Of a stretch of DNA of 13,821 nucleotides, positions 1-7,657 are shown piece after piece. Both the position numbers and the translations under genes were made by a program. Positions within the stretch are counted from its first letter, which is position 1. Every line of letters starts with the position of its first letter. The notes below the pieces were generated by a model. It did no database searches, was not told the DNA's origin, and was given only the letters and a program-made list of their open reading frames with translations. This DNA is from Novosphingobium sp. GTDB lineage: Bacteria; Pseudomonadota; Alphaproteobacteria; Sphingomonadales; Sphingomonadaceae. Location of the stretch: NCBI GenBank assembly GCA_028697875.1, contig JAQVEQ010000061.1:1-13821 (forward strand). The letters run 5' to 3'.

Positions 1-1872
1 CTGGACGCCGCCAACCCCATGATCGCCCGCGCCGTCGAAATGGCGACGCGCCTGCTGAACTTTCCCCGTCATCTCAGCCAGCACGTCGGAGGCTTCGTCC
101 TGACCCAGGACCGGCTGGACGAAATGGTCCCCATAGGCAACGCCGCCATGCCGGACCGCACCTTCATAGAATGGGACAAGGACGACATCGACGCCTTGCG
201 CCTGATGAAGGTCGATGTGCTGGCGCTGGGCATGCTGACCTGCATCCGCAAGGCCCTCGCCCTGCTGCGCGCCCACCACGGGCAGGATCTGACACTCGCG
301 AGTGTCCCGCGCGAGGACCCGCGAGTCTACGACATGCTGTGCAAGGGGGATTCGCTCGGCGTGTTCCAGGTCGAAAGCCGCGCGCAGATGAACATGCTGC
401 CGCGCCTGCGCCCGCGTTGTTTCTACGACCTGGTGATCGAAGTGGCGATCGTCCGGCCCGGACCGATCCAGGGCGACATGGTCCATCCCTACTTGCGGCG
501 GCGGCGTGGGGACGAGGCGGTTTCCCTTCCCGCGCCCGCGCCGGAACACGGCCCGCCGGACGAGCTGTCGTCGATCCTCGGGCGCACCTTGGGCGTGCCG
601 ATCTTCCAGGAACAGGCGATGAAGATCGCGCTCGACGCCGCGAAATTCTCCGCCGCCGAAGCCAACCGGCTGCGCAAGGCCATGGCGACTTTCCGCTCGC
701 GCGGGATGGTCCACGAACTGGAAGACCTGATGGTCGGGAAGATGGTGGAGCGCGGCTACGAACGCGACTTCGCCCAACGCTGCTTCAACCAGATCAAGGG
801 CTTCGGCGAATACGGTTTCCCCGAAAGTCACGCGGCGAGCTTCGCGCACCTGGTCTACGTCTCGAGCTGGCTGAAATGCCATTTCCCGGCCGCTTTCGCC
901 GCCGCCCTGCTCAATTCGCAGCCGATGGGCTTCTACGCTCCGGCGCAGATCGTGCGCGATGCGCGCGAGCATGGCGTGACTGTGTTACCCGCGGACGTGA
1001 ACCGTTCGGACTGGGATTGCACGCTGGAGGAGGGCGGACGCGGCATCGCCTTGCGCTTGGGCCTGAGGCAGGTGGACGGCTTGCCCGAACATGTCGCGGC
1101 GCAACTGGTCGCGGCGCGGGATGCTGGCGGACTGTTCCGTGACGTAGGCGAACTGCGCGAACGGGCGAGGCTCCACCCGTCACATATAGAGCGATTGGCT
1201 TCGGCGGACTGCTTCACTTCGCTGGGGCTCGGGCGCAGGCAGGCGCTGTGGGACGCGCGCAGCCTCGTCGCGGTGCCGGAACTGCCCCTGTTCGCTTATG
1301 CTGCGGAACGGGAAGAGGGGGCCGAAAAAGTGCCTGCGCGGCTTCCCGCCATGCCGCTTTCCGAAGAGGTGGTGGCCGATTACCAGACCATGCGGCTCAG
1401 CCTGAAAGCCCATCCGCTGGCATTCCTGCGCGCAGGTCTGGCCGAACGCGGATTTGTCCGCTGTGCCCAACTGCGCGAGCGCAAGAGCCGTTCCATGGTG
1501 AAGCTCGCCGGGGTGGTGCTGGTCCGCCAGCGTCCCGGTTCGGCCAGGGGCGTGTGCTTCATCACGCTGGAGGACGAAACCGGTATCGCCAATCTCGTTG
1601 TCTGGCCCGACGCGATGGAGAAATTTCGCAAGGTCATCATGGGAGCCCGGTTGATCGAGGTGAGGGGGCGCGTCGAATACGACGACGAAGTGGTCCATGT
1701 AATCGCAACCCATCTTGCCGATGCGACCCACGAGTTGCACCGCCTGTCGGAAGACCTTCTGGAACCGGCGATGGACAATGCGGATCATGTCAGGCGGCCG
1801 GTGCCGGGTGGCGCCCATCGCGGCCATCCCCGCAATGTCCGGGTTATTCCCCGGTCGCGCGATTTCCATTGA
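1..1872 (+). CDS. dnaE2: Error-prone DNA polymerase DnaE2 (ImuC), C-terminal part; 5' end outside window
   Basis: This is a C-family DNA polymerase alpha-type subunit used in damage-induced translesion synthesis, normally with ImuA and ImuB. The reading frame is open from base 1, so the gene starts outside the window; about 623 residues of a family protein of roughly 1,000-1,100 are present. Visible parts include FPRHLSQHVGGFVLT near the start and the segment MKVDVLALGMLT (about 205-240), which carries the aspartate matching the third catalytic Asp of DnaE. The first two catalytic Asp residues lie off-window. Next come the fingers region with RPGPIQGDMVHPYLRRR (about 450-510), FGEYGFPESHAASFA (about 805-846), and a C-terminal OB-fold (VKLAGVVLVRQRPGS, about 1498-1542). 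The ending PRNVRVIPRSRDFH is the characteristic DnaE2 tail, which separates it from replicative DnaE. The imuA-imuB genes would be expected upstream, but that is inference. The 3' end is intact. Confidence 0.95.
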   Translation: MDAANPMIARAVEMATRLLNFPRHLSQHVGGFVLTQDRLDEMVPIGNAAMPDRTFIEWDKDDIDALRLMKVDVLALGMLTCIRKALALLRAHHGQDLTLASVPREDPRVYDMLCKGDSLGVFQVESRAQMNMLPRLRPRCFYDLVIEVAIVRPGPIQGDMVHPYLRRRRGDEAVSLPAPAPEHGPPDELSSILGRTLGVPIFQEQAMKIALDAAKFSAAEANRLRKAMATFRSRGMVHELEDLMVGKMVERGYERDFAQRCFNQIKGFGEYGFPESHAASFAHLVYVSSWLKCHFPAAFAAALLNSQPMGFYAPAQIVRDAREHGVTVLPADVNRSDWDCTLEEGGRGIALRLGLRQVDGLPEHVAAQLVAARDAGGLFRDVGELRERARLHPSHIERLASADCFTSLGLGRRQALWDARSLVAVPELPLFAYAAEREEGAEKVPARLPAMPLSEEVVADYQTMRLSLKAHPLAFLRAGLAERGFVRCAQLRERKSRSMVKLAGVVLVRQRPGSARGVCFITLEDETGIANLVVWPDAMEKFRKVIMGARLIEVRGRVEYDDEVVHVIATHLADATHELHRLSEDLLEPAMDNADHVRRPVPGGAHRGHPRNVRVIPRSRDFH

Positions 1873-1950
1873 AAGCAGCCGGTTATCCGCGCTGGCCTTT
1901 TCGCATGAAGCTGTCCTAGACTGCGCGGCAGGGATCGGAGGGTGCATACC

Positions 1951-2874
1951 ATGCAGGACAGGACAAACGCGCCCACGGCGTCCGGTAAATCCGTCCCCTG
2001 GGGCGGACCCGAAGAGGGGTGGCGGCATGCGGTCTACCGCATCGCGTTCGAATCCGAGACGCCCGCGGGCCGCCTGTTCGACAAGGTGCTCGTCTTTGCC
2101 ATCCTCACCAGCGTGGCGGTCGTTATCGCGGACAGCGTACCCGCGCTGAACCGCCGCTGGTGGGTCGCCTTCGACATTGCCGAATGGGCTTTCACCGCCC
2201 TTTTTACGGTCGAGTACCTGCTCCGCCTTTCCTGCCAGAAACGGCCTTCGCGTTATGCGCTGAGCTTCTTCGGCATCGTCGACCTGCTCGCCGTCCTGCC
2301 GACTTACCTCGCCATGCTGTTTCCGGCGATCCATGTGCTGATCGATGTCCGCATCCTGCGTCTCCTGCGCATCTTCCGGATATTCAAGCTGACCGCCTAC
2401 ATTTCCGAATACCAGACGCTGGCGATCGCCTTGGCCGCGAGTTGGCGCAAGATCATGGTGTTCCTTTCCGCCGTCGCCCTGATCGTGATCGTCATGGGCT
2501 CGCTCATGTACGTGGTCGAAGGGCCGGCGCACGGCTTCACCAGCATTCCGACGTCGATCTACTGGGCAATCACGACTATGACCACGGTCGGTTATGGCGA
2601 TATCACGCCGCAATCGCCGCTCGGGCGCTTCGTCACCGCATTGATGATGCTGGTAGGGTGGGGAACTCTGGCCGTGCCGACAGGCATCGTCACGAGCGAG
2701 ATCGCGCTACGCCACCGGGTTGGTGGTCTTTTCGGCGGGCAGGAGCCTGCGGCCGCCGAAACCAGGCCATGCCCCGAATGCGGCGAGCCAAGGCATATTG
2801 CCAGCGCGGCATACTGCCACCGCTGCGGCGCACGTCTTGCGGGTTCGGCCGTTCAGGCAGGTTCCAGCGAATAG
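1951..2874 (+). CDS. Voltage-gated potassium channel (Kv/ion_trans family) with C-terminal zinc ribbon
   Basis: This is a predicted inner-membrane potassium channel of 307 residues. The start is taken at ATG 1951 because a GGAGGG Shine-Dalgarno sits at 1937-1942, 8 bases upstream; the in-frame GTG at 1942 would overlap it. The layout is six-helix: S1 about 44-62, S2 about 73-93, S3 about 104-125, S4 about 131-147 with Arg at 134, 137, 140 and 143 spaced every third residue, S5 about 167-188, then the pore loop and S6 about 225-248. The selectivity filter TTVGYGD is at 211-217, the K+-channel signature. After S6 a short cytosolic tail holds two CxxC pairs (Cys274/277 and Cys289/292; CPECG and CHRCG), a likely zinc ribbon. 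There is no RCK/TrkA-N domain. The last 22 bases overlap the end of phoB on the other strand. Channel identity is firm; gating and physiological role are not known from sequence. Confidence 0.93.
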   Translation: MQDRTNAPTASGKSVPWGGPEEGWRHAVYRIAFESETPAGRLFDKVLVFAILTSVAVVIADSVPALNRRWWVAFDIAEWAFTALFTVEYLLRLSCQKRPSRYALSFFGIVDLLAVLPTYLAMLFPAIHVLIDVRILRLLRIFRIFKLTAYISEYQTLAIALAASWRKIMVFLSAVALIVIVMGSLMYVVEGPAHGFTSIPTSIYWAITTMTTVGYGDITPQSPLGRFVTALMMLVGWGTLAVPTGIVTSEIALRHRVGGLFGGQEPAAAETRPCPECGEPRHIASAAYCHRCGARLAGSAVQAGSSE

Positions 2875-3542
2875 CCCGCCGACCTGACGGTACGTATCGG
2901 GTCGGGAGCGCTTTCCACTTCGATCGCCTTGCGCAGGCGCCTGATGTGGACGTCTACCGTACGTTCCTCGATCTCGCTTCCGGTGCCCCATACCGCATCG
3001 AGCAATTGCCCGCGCGAGAAGACCCGCCCCGGATGCTCCATGAAGAATTGCAGCAGACGGTACTCGGTCGGGCCGAGGGACAGTTTCTCGCCCCGCCGTT
3101 CGACCCTGTGCGCCACGGGATCGAGGCTGAGATCGCCCACCACCACCGTCTCGCCGGCCAGGGCCGGGCGAACCCGGCGCAGCACGGCGGCTACCCGCGC
3201 CTGCAATTCGCGCGGGGAAAAGGGCTTCGTGAGATAGTCGTCGGCACCCGTGTCGAGCCCGCGAATACGGTCGTCCTCCGCCCCTCGCGCGGTGAGCATG
3301 ATGATCGGCACATTGGCCGTCGCCTTATCGCGACGCAGCCGCCGGCAGACTTCGATCCCGCTGGTTCCCTCGATCATCCAGTCGAGGATGATGAGGTCGG
3401 GCACATCTTCGGCGGCGAGCATCAAGGCTTCGTCGCCATCGCCGGTCATCCGGACCTTGTACCCTTCGCCCTTGAAACGGAATTCAAGCAGTTCGGCCAG
3501 AGCTGTGTCATCTTCGACGAGAAGGAGTTTTGGAGCGGTCAT
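2853..3542 (-). CDS. phoB: Phosphate regulon response regulator PhoB
   Basis: This is an OmpR/PhoB-family transcription factor of 229 residues, the usual length. When phosphorylated by PhoR it binds Pho boxes and activates phosphate-starvation genes. The receiver domain covers about 1-120: acidic pocket Glu10/Asp11/Asp12, phospho-acceptor Asp54 in LILDWM, Thr84 and Lys106 (LTKPFSP). The winged-helix DNA-binding domain covers about 130-227 and contains LGPTEYRLLQFFMEHPG, ERTVDVHIRRLRKAI and the closing VRTVRSAGYSLEP. It is the last gene of the pst-phoU-phoB run. Its ATG overlaps the phoU stop by 4 bases (ATGA), which points to translational coupling. As the most distal gene behind the Pho box upstream of pstS, it is probably autoregulated (inference). 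Its 3' end runs 22 bp into the convergent channel gene. Confidence 0.97.
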   Translation of the reverse strand: MTAPKLLLVEDDTALAELLEFRFKGEGYKVRMTGDGDEALMLAAEDVPDLIILDWMIEGTSGIEVCRRLRRDKATANVPIIMLTARGAEDDRIRGLDTGADDYLTKPFSPRELQARVAAVLRRVRPALAGETVVVGDLSLDPVAHRVERRGEKLSLGPTEYRLLQFFMEHPGRVFSRGQLLDAVWGTGSEIEERTVDVHIRRLRKAIEVESAPDPIRTVRSAGYSLEPA

Positions 3543-4204
3543 TCCTCTTCGGCAGGGTAGTCGCCGGTCGCGGCATAGTGAACCATTTCCGCGACGTTCG
3601 TCGCGTGGTCGCCGATCCGTTCGAGGTTGCGGGCAATGAACAGCAATTGCGCTGCGCTGCTGATCGTGGCCGGGTTTTCCATCATGAAGGACACCAAGTT
3701 GCGGAACAGGCTATTGTAGAAGGCATCGACCTTGTTGTCGCGCTCGATCACTTCTTTTGCCAGCACCGTATCGCGCGCGGCATAGGAAGTCAGGACGTCA
3801 TGCACCATTTCCGCCGCGACTTCGCCCATCGCCGACAGCAGGGTGAGGGGCTCGAACGGCTTGCGGCCTTCGATCCGCCCGACGCGCTTGGCGATGTTCT
3901 TGGCGTAGTCGCCGATCCGTTCCACCACGCCGGAAATCTTGAGCGCGGCGATCACTTCGCGCAAGTCATCGGCCATCGGCGCGCGCAGGGCGATGATCCG
4001 CACGGCGAGCTTGTCGACCTCGACTTCGAGTGCGTCGATCTTCTTGTCGCGCACGACGACGGAATCGGCCAGCGCTTCGTCGCTGTTGATCAGGGCCTCC
4101 ATGGCCTCCTGAACAGCGACTTCGGCCAAACCGCCCATTTCGGCGATCAGGCCGCGAATGCGTGTGATGTCCTCGTCGAACGCCTTGACCGTATGTTCTG
4201 CCAT
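3539..4204 (-). CDS. phoU: Phosphate signalling protein PhoU
   Basis: PhoU is a cytosolic all-helical protein that links the state of the PstSCAB transporter to PhoR, restraining the Pho response when phosphate is plentiful. The 221-residue length is typical, as is the two-repeat three-helix-bundle design. The metal-binding E-x-x-x-D signatures appear once per repeat: ERIGDYAKNIAKRVGRIEG in the first half and ERIGDHATNVAEMV near the C-terminus. The N-terminus (HTVKAFDEDITRIRGLIAEM) is also typical. The start ATG shares one base with the pstB stop (TGATG), and the stop overlaps the phoB ATG by 4 bases, so it is probably coupled to both neighbours. The C-terminus is acidic (PAEEE). Nothing looks damaged. 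Confidence 0.97.
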   Translation of the reverse strand: MAEHTVKAFDEDITRIRGLIAEMGGLAEVAVQEAMEALINSDEALADSVVVRDKKIDALEVEVDKLAVRIIALRAPMADDLREVIAALKISGVVERIGDYAKNIAKRVGRIEGRKPFEPLTLLSAMGEVAAEMVHDVLTSYAARDTVLAKEVIERDNKVDAFYNSLFRNLVSFMMENPATISSAAQLLFIARNLERIGDHATNVAEMVHYAATGDYPAEEE

Positions 4205-5025
4205 CAGCCGTACCGTCCCGTGATATAATCCTTTGTGCGCTCTTCACGCGGATTGGTGAAAATATCTGAAGTCACGCCGTATTCCACCATCTTGCCGAGG
4301 TGGAAGAAAGCTGTACGTTGCGAAACGCGCGCGGCCTGTTGCATCGAGTGAGTAACGATGACGATCGCGTAACGGCCGCGCAGTTCGTCGATCAGTTCCT
4401 CGATGCGCGCGGTGGCGATGGGGTCGAGCGCGGAGCACGGCTCGTCCATCAGGATCACTTCGGGATCGACCGCGATGGCGCGGGCGATGCACAGGCGCTG
4501 CTGCTGGCCGCCCGACAGGGCCGTGCCACTGTCATGCAGGCGGTCCTTGACCTCTTCCCACAGGCCGGCCCGGTTGAGCGACCTCTCGACGATCTCGTCG
4601 ATATCCTGCTTGTTCTCCGCAAGCCCGTGAATACGGGGACCATAGGCGATGTTTTCGTAGATCGTCTTGGGAAAGGGGTTCGGCTTCTGGAAAACCATGC
4701 CGACCCGTGCCCGCAACTGCACGACATCCATTGCGTGGATATCGTCGCCGTCGAGATTGATTTCGCCTGTGACCCGCGCGCTTGCGATCGTGTCGTTCAT
4801 CCTGTTCAGGGAACGCAGGAATGTCGACTTGCCGCAGCCCGACGGGCCGATGAAGGCGGTCACATATTTTGTCTGGATGTCGATGGAGACATCGTCGATC
4901 GCCTTCTTTTCCCCGTAATAGACGCACACGTTGCGTGCGCTCATCTTGGGCGTGAGATCGCTGTTCGCATCCGCGAACTCGACGGTAGGGACCATCGTAT
5001 CTGCTGAAGGTTGATTGCTCACCAT
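4204..5025 (-). CDS. pstB: Phosphate ABC transporter ATP-binding protein PstB
   Basis: PstB is the ATPase that drives high-affinity phosphate import through PstC/PstA. All ABC motifs are visible in 273 residues: Walker A GPSGCGKST (60-68), Q-loop Gln113 in VFQKPNPFP (PNPFP is typical of PstB), signature LSGGQQQR (170-177), Walker B ILMDEP (191-196) followed by the D-loop SALDP, and switch His226. About 27 residues precede the conserved start of the fold, a longer lead than in E. coli PstB; a start at Met11 cannot be excluded. The chosen ATG lies in the 7-base overlap with the pstA stop (ATGGTGA), and a GAGAAG run just upstream can serve as ribosome binding site. The stop shares one base with the phoU start. 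Confidence 0.97.
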   Translation of the reverse strand: MVSNQPSADTMVPTVEFADANSDLTPKMSARNVCVYYGEKKAIDDVSIDIQTKYVTAFIGPSGCGKSTFLRSLNRMNDTIASARVTGEINLDGDDIHAMDVVQLRARVGMVFQKPNPFPKTIYENIAYGPRIHGLAENKQDIDEIVERSLNRAGLWEEVKDRLHDSGTALSGGQQQRLCIARAIAVDPEVILMDEPCSALDPIATARIEELIDELRGRYAIVIVTHSMQQAARVSQRTAFFHLGKMVEYGVTSDIFTNPREERTKDYITGRYG

Positions 5026-6272
5026 GTCTTCTCGAAGCGGTTGCGGAAATAGATAGCCAGCCCGTTCATAACGAGCAGGAACAACAGGAGGACGATAATC
5101 GCCGCCGACGTGCGTTCGACGAAGCCGCGGTCGATCTCGTCCGACCAGAGGAAGATCTGGACTGGGAGAACGGTGGCCGGCGAAGTGAACCCTTCGGGCG
5201 GCGTGGCGACGAAGGCGCGCATACCGATCATCAGCAGCGGCGCCGTTTCGCCAAGGGCGCGGGCCATGCCGATGATCGTGCCGGTGAGAATGCCGGGCAA
5301 GGCGAGGGGCAGAACGTGGTGGAACACCACCTGCACCGGAGATGCCCCGATAGCGAGCGCACCGTCGCGGATCGAAGGCGGCACCGCCTTGATCGCGTTG
5401 CGGCCGGAGATGACGATGACGGGCAAGGTCATCAATGCCAGCGTCATGCCGCCGATCAGCGGGGCGGAGCGGTAATAAGGGAACATCCAGAGGAACACGG
5501 CCAGGCCGAGCAGACCGAAAATGATCGAGGGCACGGCCGCCAGATTGTTGATCGAGACTTCGATCATATCGGTCCAGCGGTTCTTCGGCGCATATTCCTC
5601 AAGATAGAGTGCGGCCAGAACGCCGATGGGAAACGCCATCAGCAAAGTGACGATCATGGTCAGAAACGACCCTTTCAGCGCTCCCCAGATACCGACCACC
5701 TGGGGGTCGGTAGCATCGGATCGCATCAGGAAGCCCGGATCGAAATTTCGCGAGAGCAGGCCCTTTTCATGCAGCTCTTGCGCCAGAGGTTGCAGCTCCA
5801 CCTCACCTTCGCCACGCAATGCGGTGGACAAGTCATCGGTCGCCGGGAGGTTGAATGTTACCGTCTGCTTGAGCAGCGAGGGATCCTCGATCAGCTTGGA
5901 CGCCACATCGCGCCAGGCATCGCGGCCCAGTTCGGCTGCGCCTTCCTTGCCGAGATCCTTCTCGGCGGCGTTCTCGATTGCGGTGGCCAGGCCCGAAACT
6001 TCGAGTGCCTGGATAGCATAGCGATCTTTCAGCCGTTCCGGCGGGATCGTCAGTTGCGCTTCGGGGAAATCGATCGTCACGGAAAGTTCCGCGCGCTGGA
6101 AGCCGCCGATCCCATTCGCTGTCATCGACACGAGCAGAACGGCCAGCACCAGCACGGAAAAGACGATCGCACCAAGGCCGAGAGCCTTGAAACGACGCTC
6201 CGCGGCGTAACGCTTCCGGAGCCGGGCCTGGAACTTGGCCTGGCGGGCGACGGGGAGGGCAATCTCACTCAT
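5019..6272 (-). CDS. pstA: Phosphate ABC transporter permease PstA (long form)
   Basis: PstA is one of the two membrane subunits of the high-affinity phosphate importer. The start is taken at the ATG giving MSEIALPVARQ, because it forms an 8-base ATGAGTGA overlap with the pstC stop. An in-frame GTG at 6299 would extend the protein by 9 residues but lacks a good Shine-Dalgarno. The product is about 417 residues, against about 296 for E. coli PstA. The extra length is a first membrane helix (about 30-52) followed by a periplasmic segment of roughly 150 residues; I believe this matches the DUF3333-type N-terminus found in alphaproteobacteria. The permease core starts near 195 (GALKGSFLTMIVTLLMAFPI). 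It includes the EAA-type loop AIGASPVQVVFHHVLPLALP, which contacts PstB, and ARALGETAPLL, typical of PstA. The last helix is at about 392-412. Confidence 0.95.
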   Translation of the reverse strand: MSEIALPVARQAKFQARLRKRYAAERRFKALGLGAIVFSVLVLAVLLVSMTANGIGGFQRAELSVTIDFPEAQLTIPPERLKDRYAIQALEVSGLATAIENAAEKDLGKEGAAELGRDAWRDVASKLIEDPSLLKQTVTFNLPATDDLSTALRGEGEVELQPLAQELHEKGLLSRNFDPGFLMRSDATDPQVVGIWGALKGSFLTMIVTLLMAFPIGVLAALYLEEYAPKNRWTDMIEVSINNLAAVPSIIFGLLGLAVFLWMFPYYRSAPLIGGMTLALMTLPVIVISGRNAIKAVPPSIRDGALAIGASPVQVVFHHVLPLALPGILTGTIIGMARALGETAPLLMIGMRAFVATPPEGFTSPATVLPVQIFLWSDEIDRGFVERTSAAIIVLLLFLLVMNGLAIYFRNRFEKTW

Positions 6273-7644
6273 AGGCTTCGCGGAACCGTTTGACGACACG
6301 CAGGGCGACGATATTGAGACCCAGCGTGACCAGGAAGAGCACGAAACCGAGCGCGAAGGCGCTCAATGTCGCAGGGTGATCGAAGCTGCCTTCGCCCGTG
6401 AGCATGGCGACGATCTGGAACGTCACGGTCGTCATCGCTTCAAGGGGGTTTGCAGAAAGGTTGGCCGCAGCACCCGCGGCCATGACGACGATCATGGTCT
6501 CGCCGATCGCGCGGCTGATCGCCAGCATGACGCCGGCGACGATGCCGGGCAGGGCGGCGGGGACGAGCACGCGCTTGATCGTCTCCGAAGTCGTTGCCCC
6601 CATGGCGAGGCTGCCGTCGCGCATGGCTTGCGGCACGGCCGCGATGGAATCGTCGGCCATGGAGGAAACGAACGGAATGATCATCACGCCCATGACGAGG
6701 CCGGCGGCCAGCGCACTTTCGCTCGAAGCACTGGAAATGCCGACCGCGTAAGCCGCGTCCCTGACAATCGGGGCGACAGTAAGGGCCGCGAAATAGCCGT
6801 AGACCACGGTCGGCACGCCGGCGAGAATTTCGAGCGCGGGCTTGAGCCAGGCGCGCCACGTGGGATTGGCATATTGGGTGAGATAGATCGCGCTCATCAG
6901 ACCGAGCGGGATGGCGACGATCATCGCGATGATGGCGCCGATATAGATCGTACCCCAGAACAGCGGAATCGCGCCGTAGCGTGAGGGGTCGGCAGTTGCG
7001 GCCATCGGGTCCGGCCCCCAATGGGTGCCGAAAAGGAAGTGGATGGGCGAAACCATCCCGAAAAAGCGGATGGTTTCGAATGTCAGAGAGACAAGGATGC
7101 CGAGCGTGGTCAGGATGGCGACGAGCGAGGCCAGGATCAGAATCCCCATTACCGCCCGCTCGACCTGGGTCCGGGCCCGGAAATCGGGCCGCAGCCGGAG
7201 GAAGCCCCAGGCACCGCCGAGGAAACCGACCACAAGCGTGATGAGAATTCCGATTATCCGGGTCCGGCCGATTGCGGCGCGGTACGGTTCGACCAGAGCC
7301 TTGGCCTGCTCGCTGAAGGCACCTTGCGAGTTGCCCATCGCGACAGACGCCGCGTCGTTAAGGATCGCTCTTCTTTGAAAACCGAAATCCGGAAGGTTCG
7401 CGGCAGCGGGATCGGTCAGGACCGAGCTGGTCACGATCTGCGGAGCGATATAGCTCCAGATGGAAATGAAGATCACGGCCGGAATAATGATCCACAGGGC
7501 CACATACCAGGCATGATAGCTAGGCAAGGCTGCCAGACGCCTGCCTGGCATCTGGCGCTTGAAGCTGTAGGCACGCGCGCGCGCCGCCAACCACCCGGCG
7601 AGACCCAGGCCGAGGGCTAGGAGCAGGAGGATGGTTGGCGACAT
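6265..7644 (-). CDS. pstC: Phosphate ABC transporter permease PstC (long form)
   Basis: PstC is the second membrane subunit of the Pst phosphate importer. The 459-residue product is about 140 longer than E. coli PstC (319). The N-terminal region has hydrophobic segments at about 3-18, 45-65 and 130-150, with a soluble, probably periplasmic stretch of about 65 residues between the last two; this extended form is known from alphaproteobacteria and others. The core permease has helices at about 165-188, 228-255, 315-335, 365-390 and 430-450. It carries the EAA-type loop AMGATTSETIKRVLVPAALP and the AISRAIGETMIVVMAAG helix, typical of PstC. The start at 7644 has an AAGGA about 11 bases upstream that overlaps the pstS stop codon, leaving only 13 bases between the genes. 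The 3' end overlaps pstA by 8 bases. Confidence 0.95.
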   Translation of the reverse strand: MSPTILLLLALGLGLAGWLAARARAYSFKRQMPGRRLAALPSYHAWYVALWIIIPAVIFISIWSYIAPQIVTSSVLTDPAAANLPDFGFQRRAILNDAASVAMGNSQGAFSEQAKALVEPYRAAIGRTRIIGILITLVVGFLGGAWGFLRLRPDFRARTQVERAVMGILILASLVAILTTLGILVSLTFETIRFFGMVSPIHFLFGTHWGPDPMAATADPSRYGAIPLFWGTIYIGAIIAMIVAIPLGLMSAIYLTQYANPTWRAWLKPALEILAGVPTVVYGYFAALTVAPIVRDAAYAVGISSASSESALAAGLVMGVMIIPFVSSMADDSIAAVPQAMRDGSLAMGATTSETIKRVLVPAALPGIVAGVMLAISRAIGETMIVVMAAGAAANLSANPLEAMTTVTFQIVAMLTGEGSFDHPATLSAFALGFVLFLVTLGLNIVALRVVKRFREAYE

Positions 7645-7657
7645 GCGTCTTCAGTCC

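Noticed and set aside
1180..2613. A 477-codon open frame on the minus strand.
   Set aside because: It is antisense to both dnaE2 and the potassium channel, crosses the gap between them, and shows no protein-like motif.
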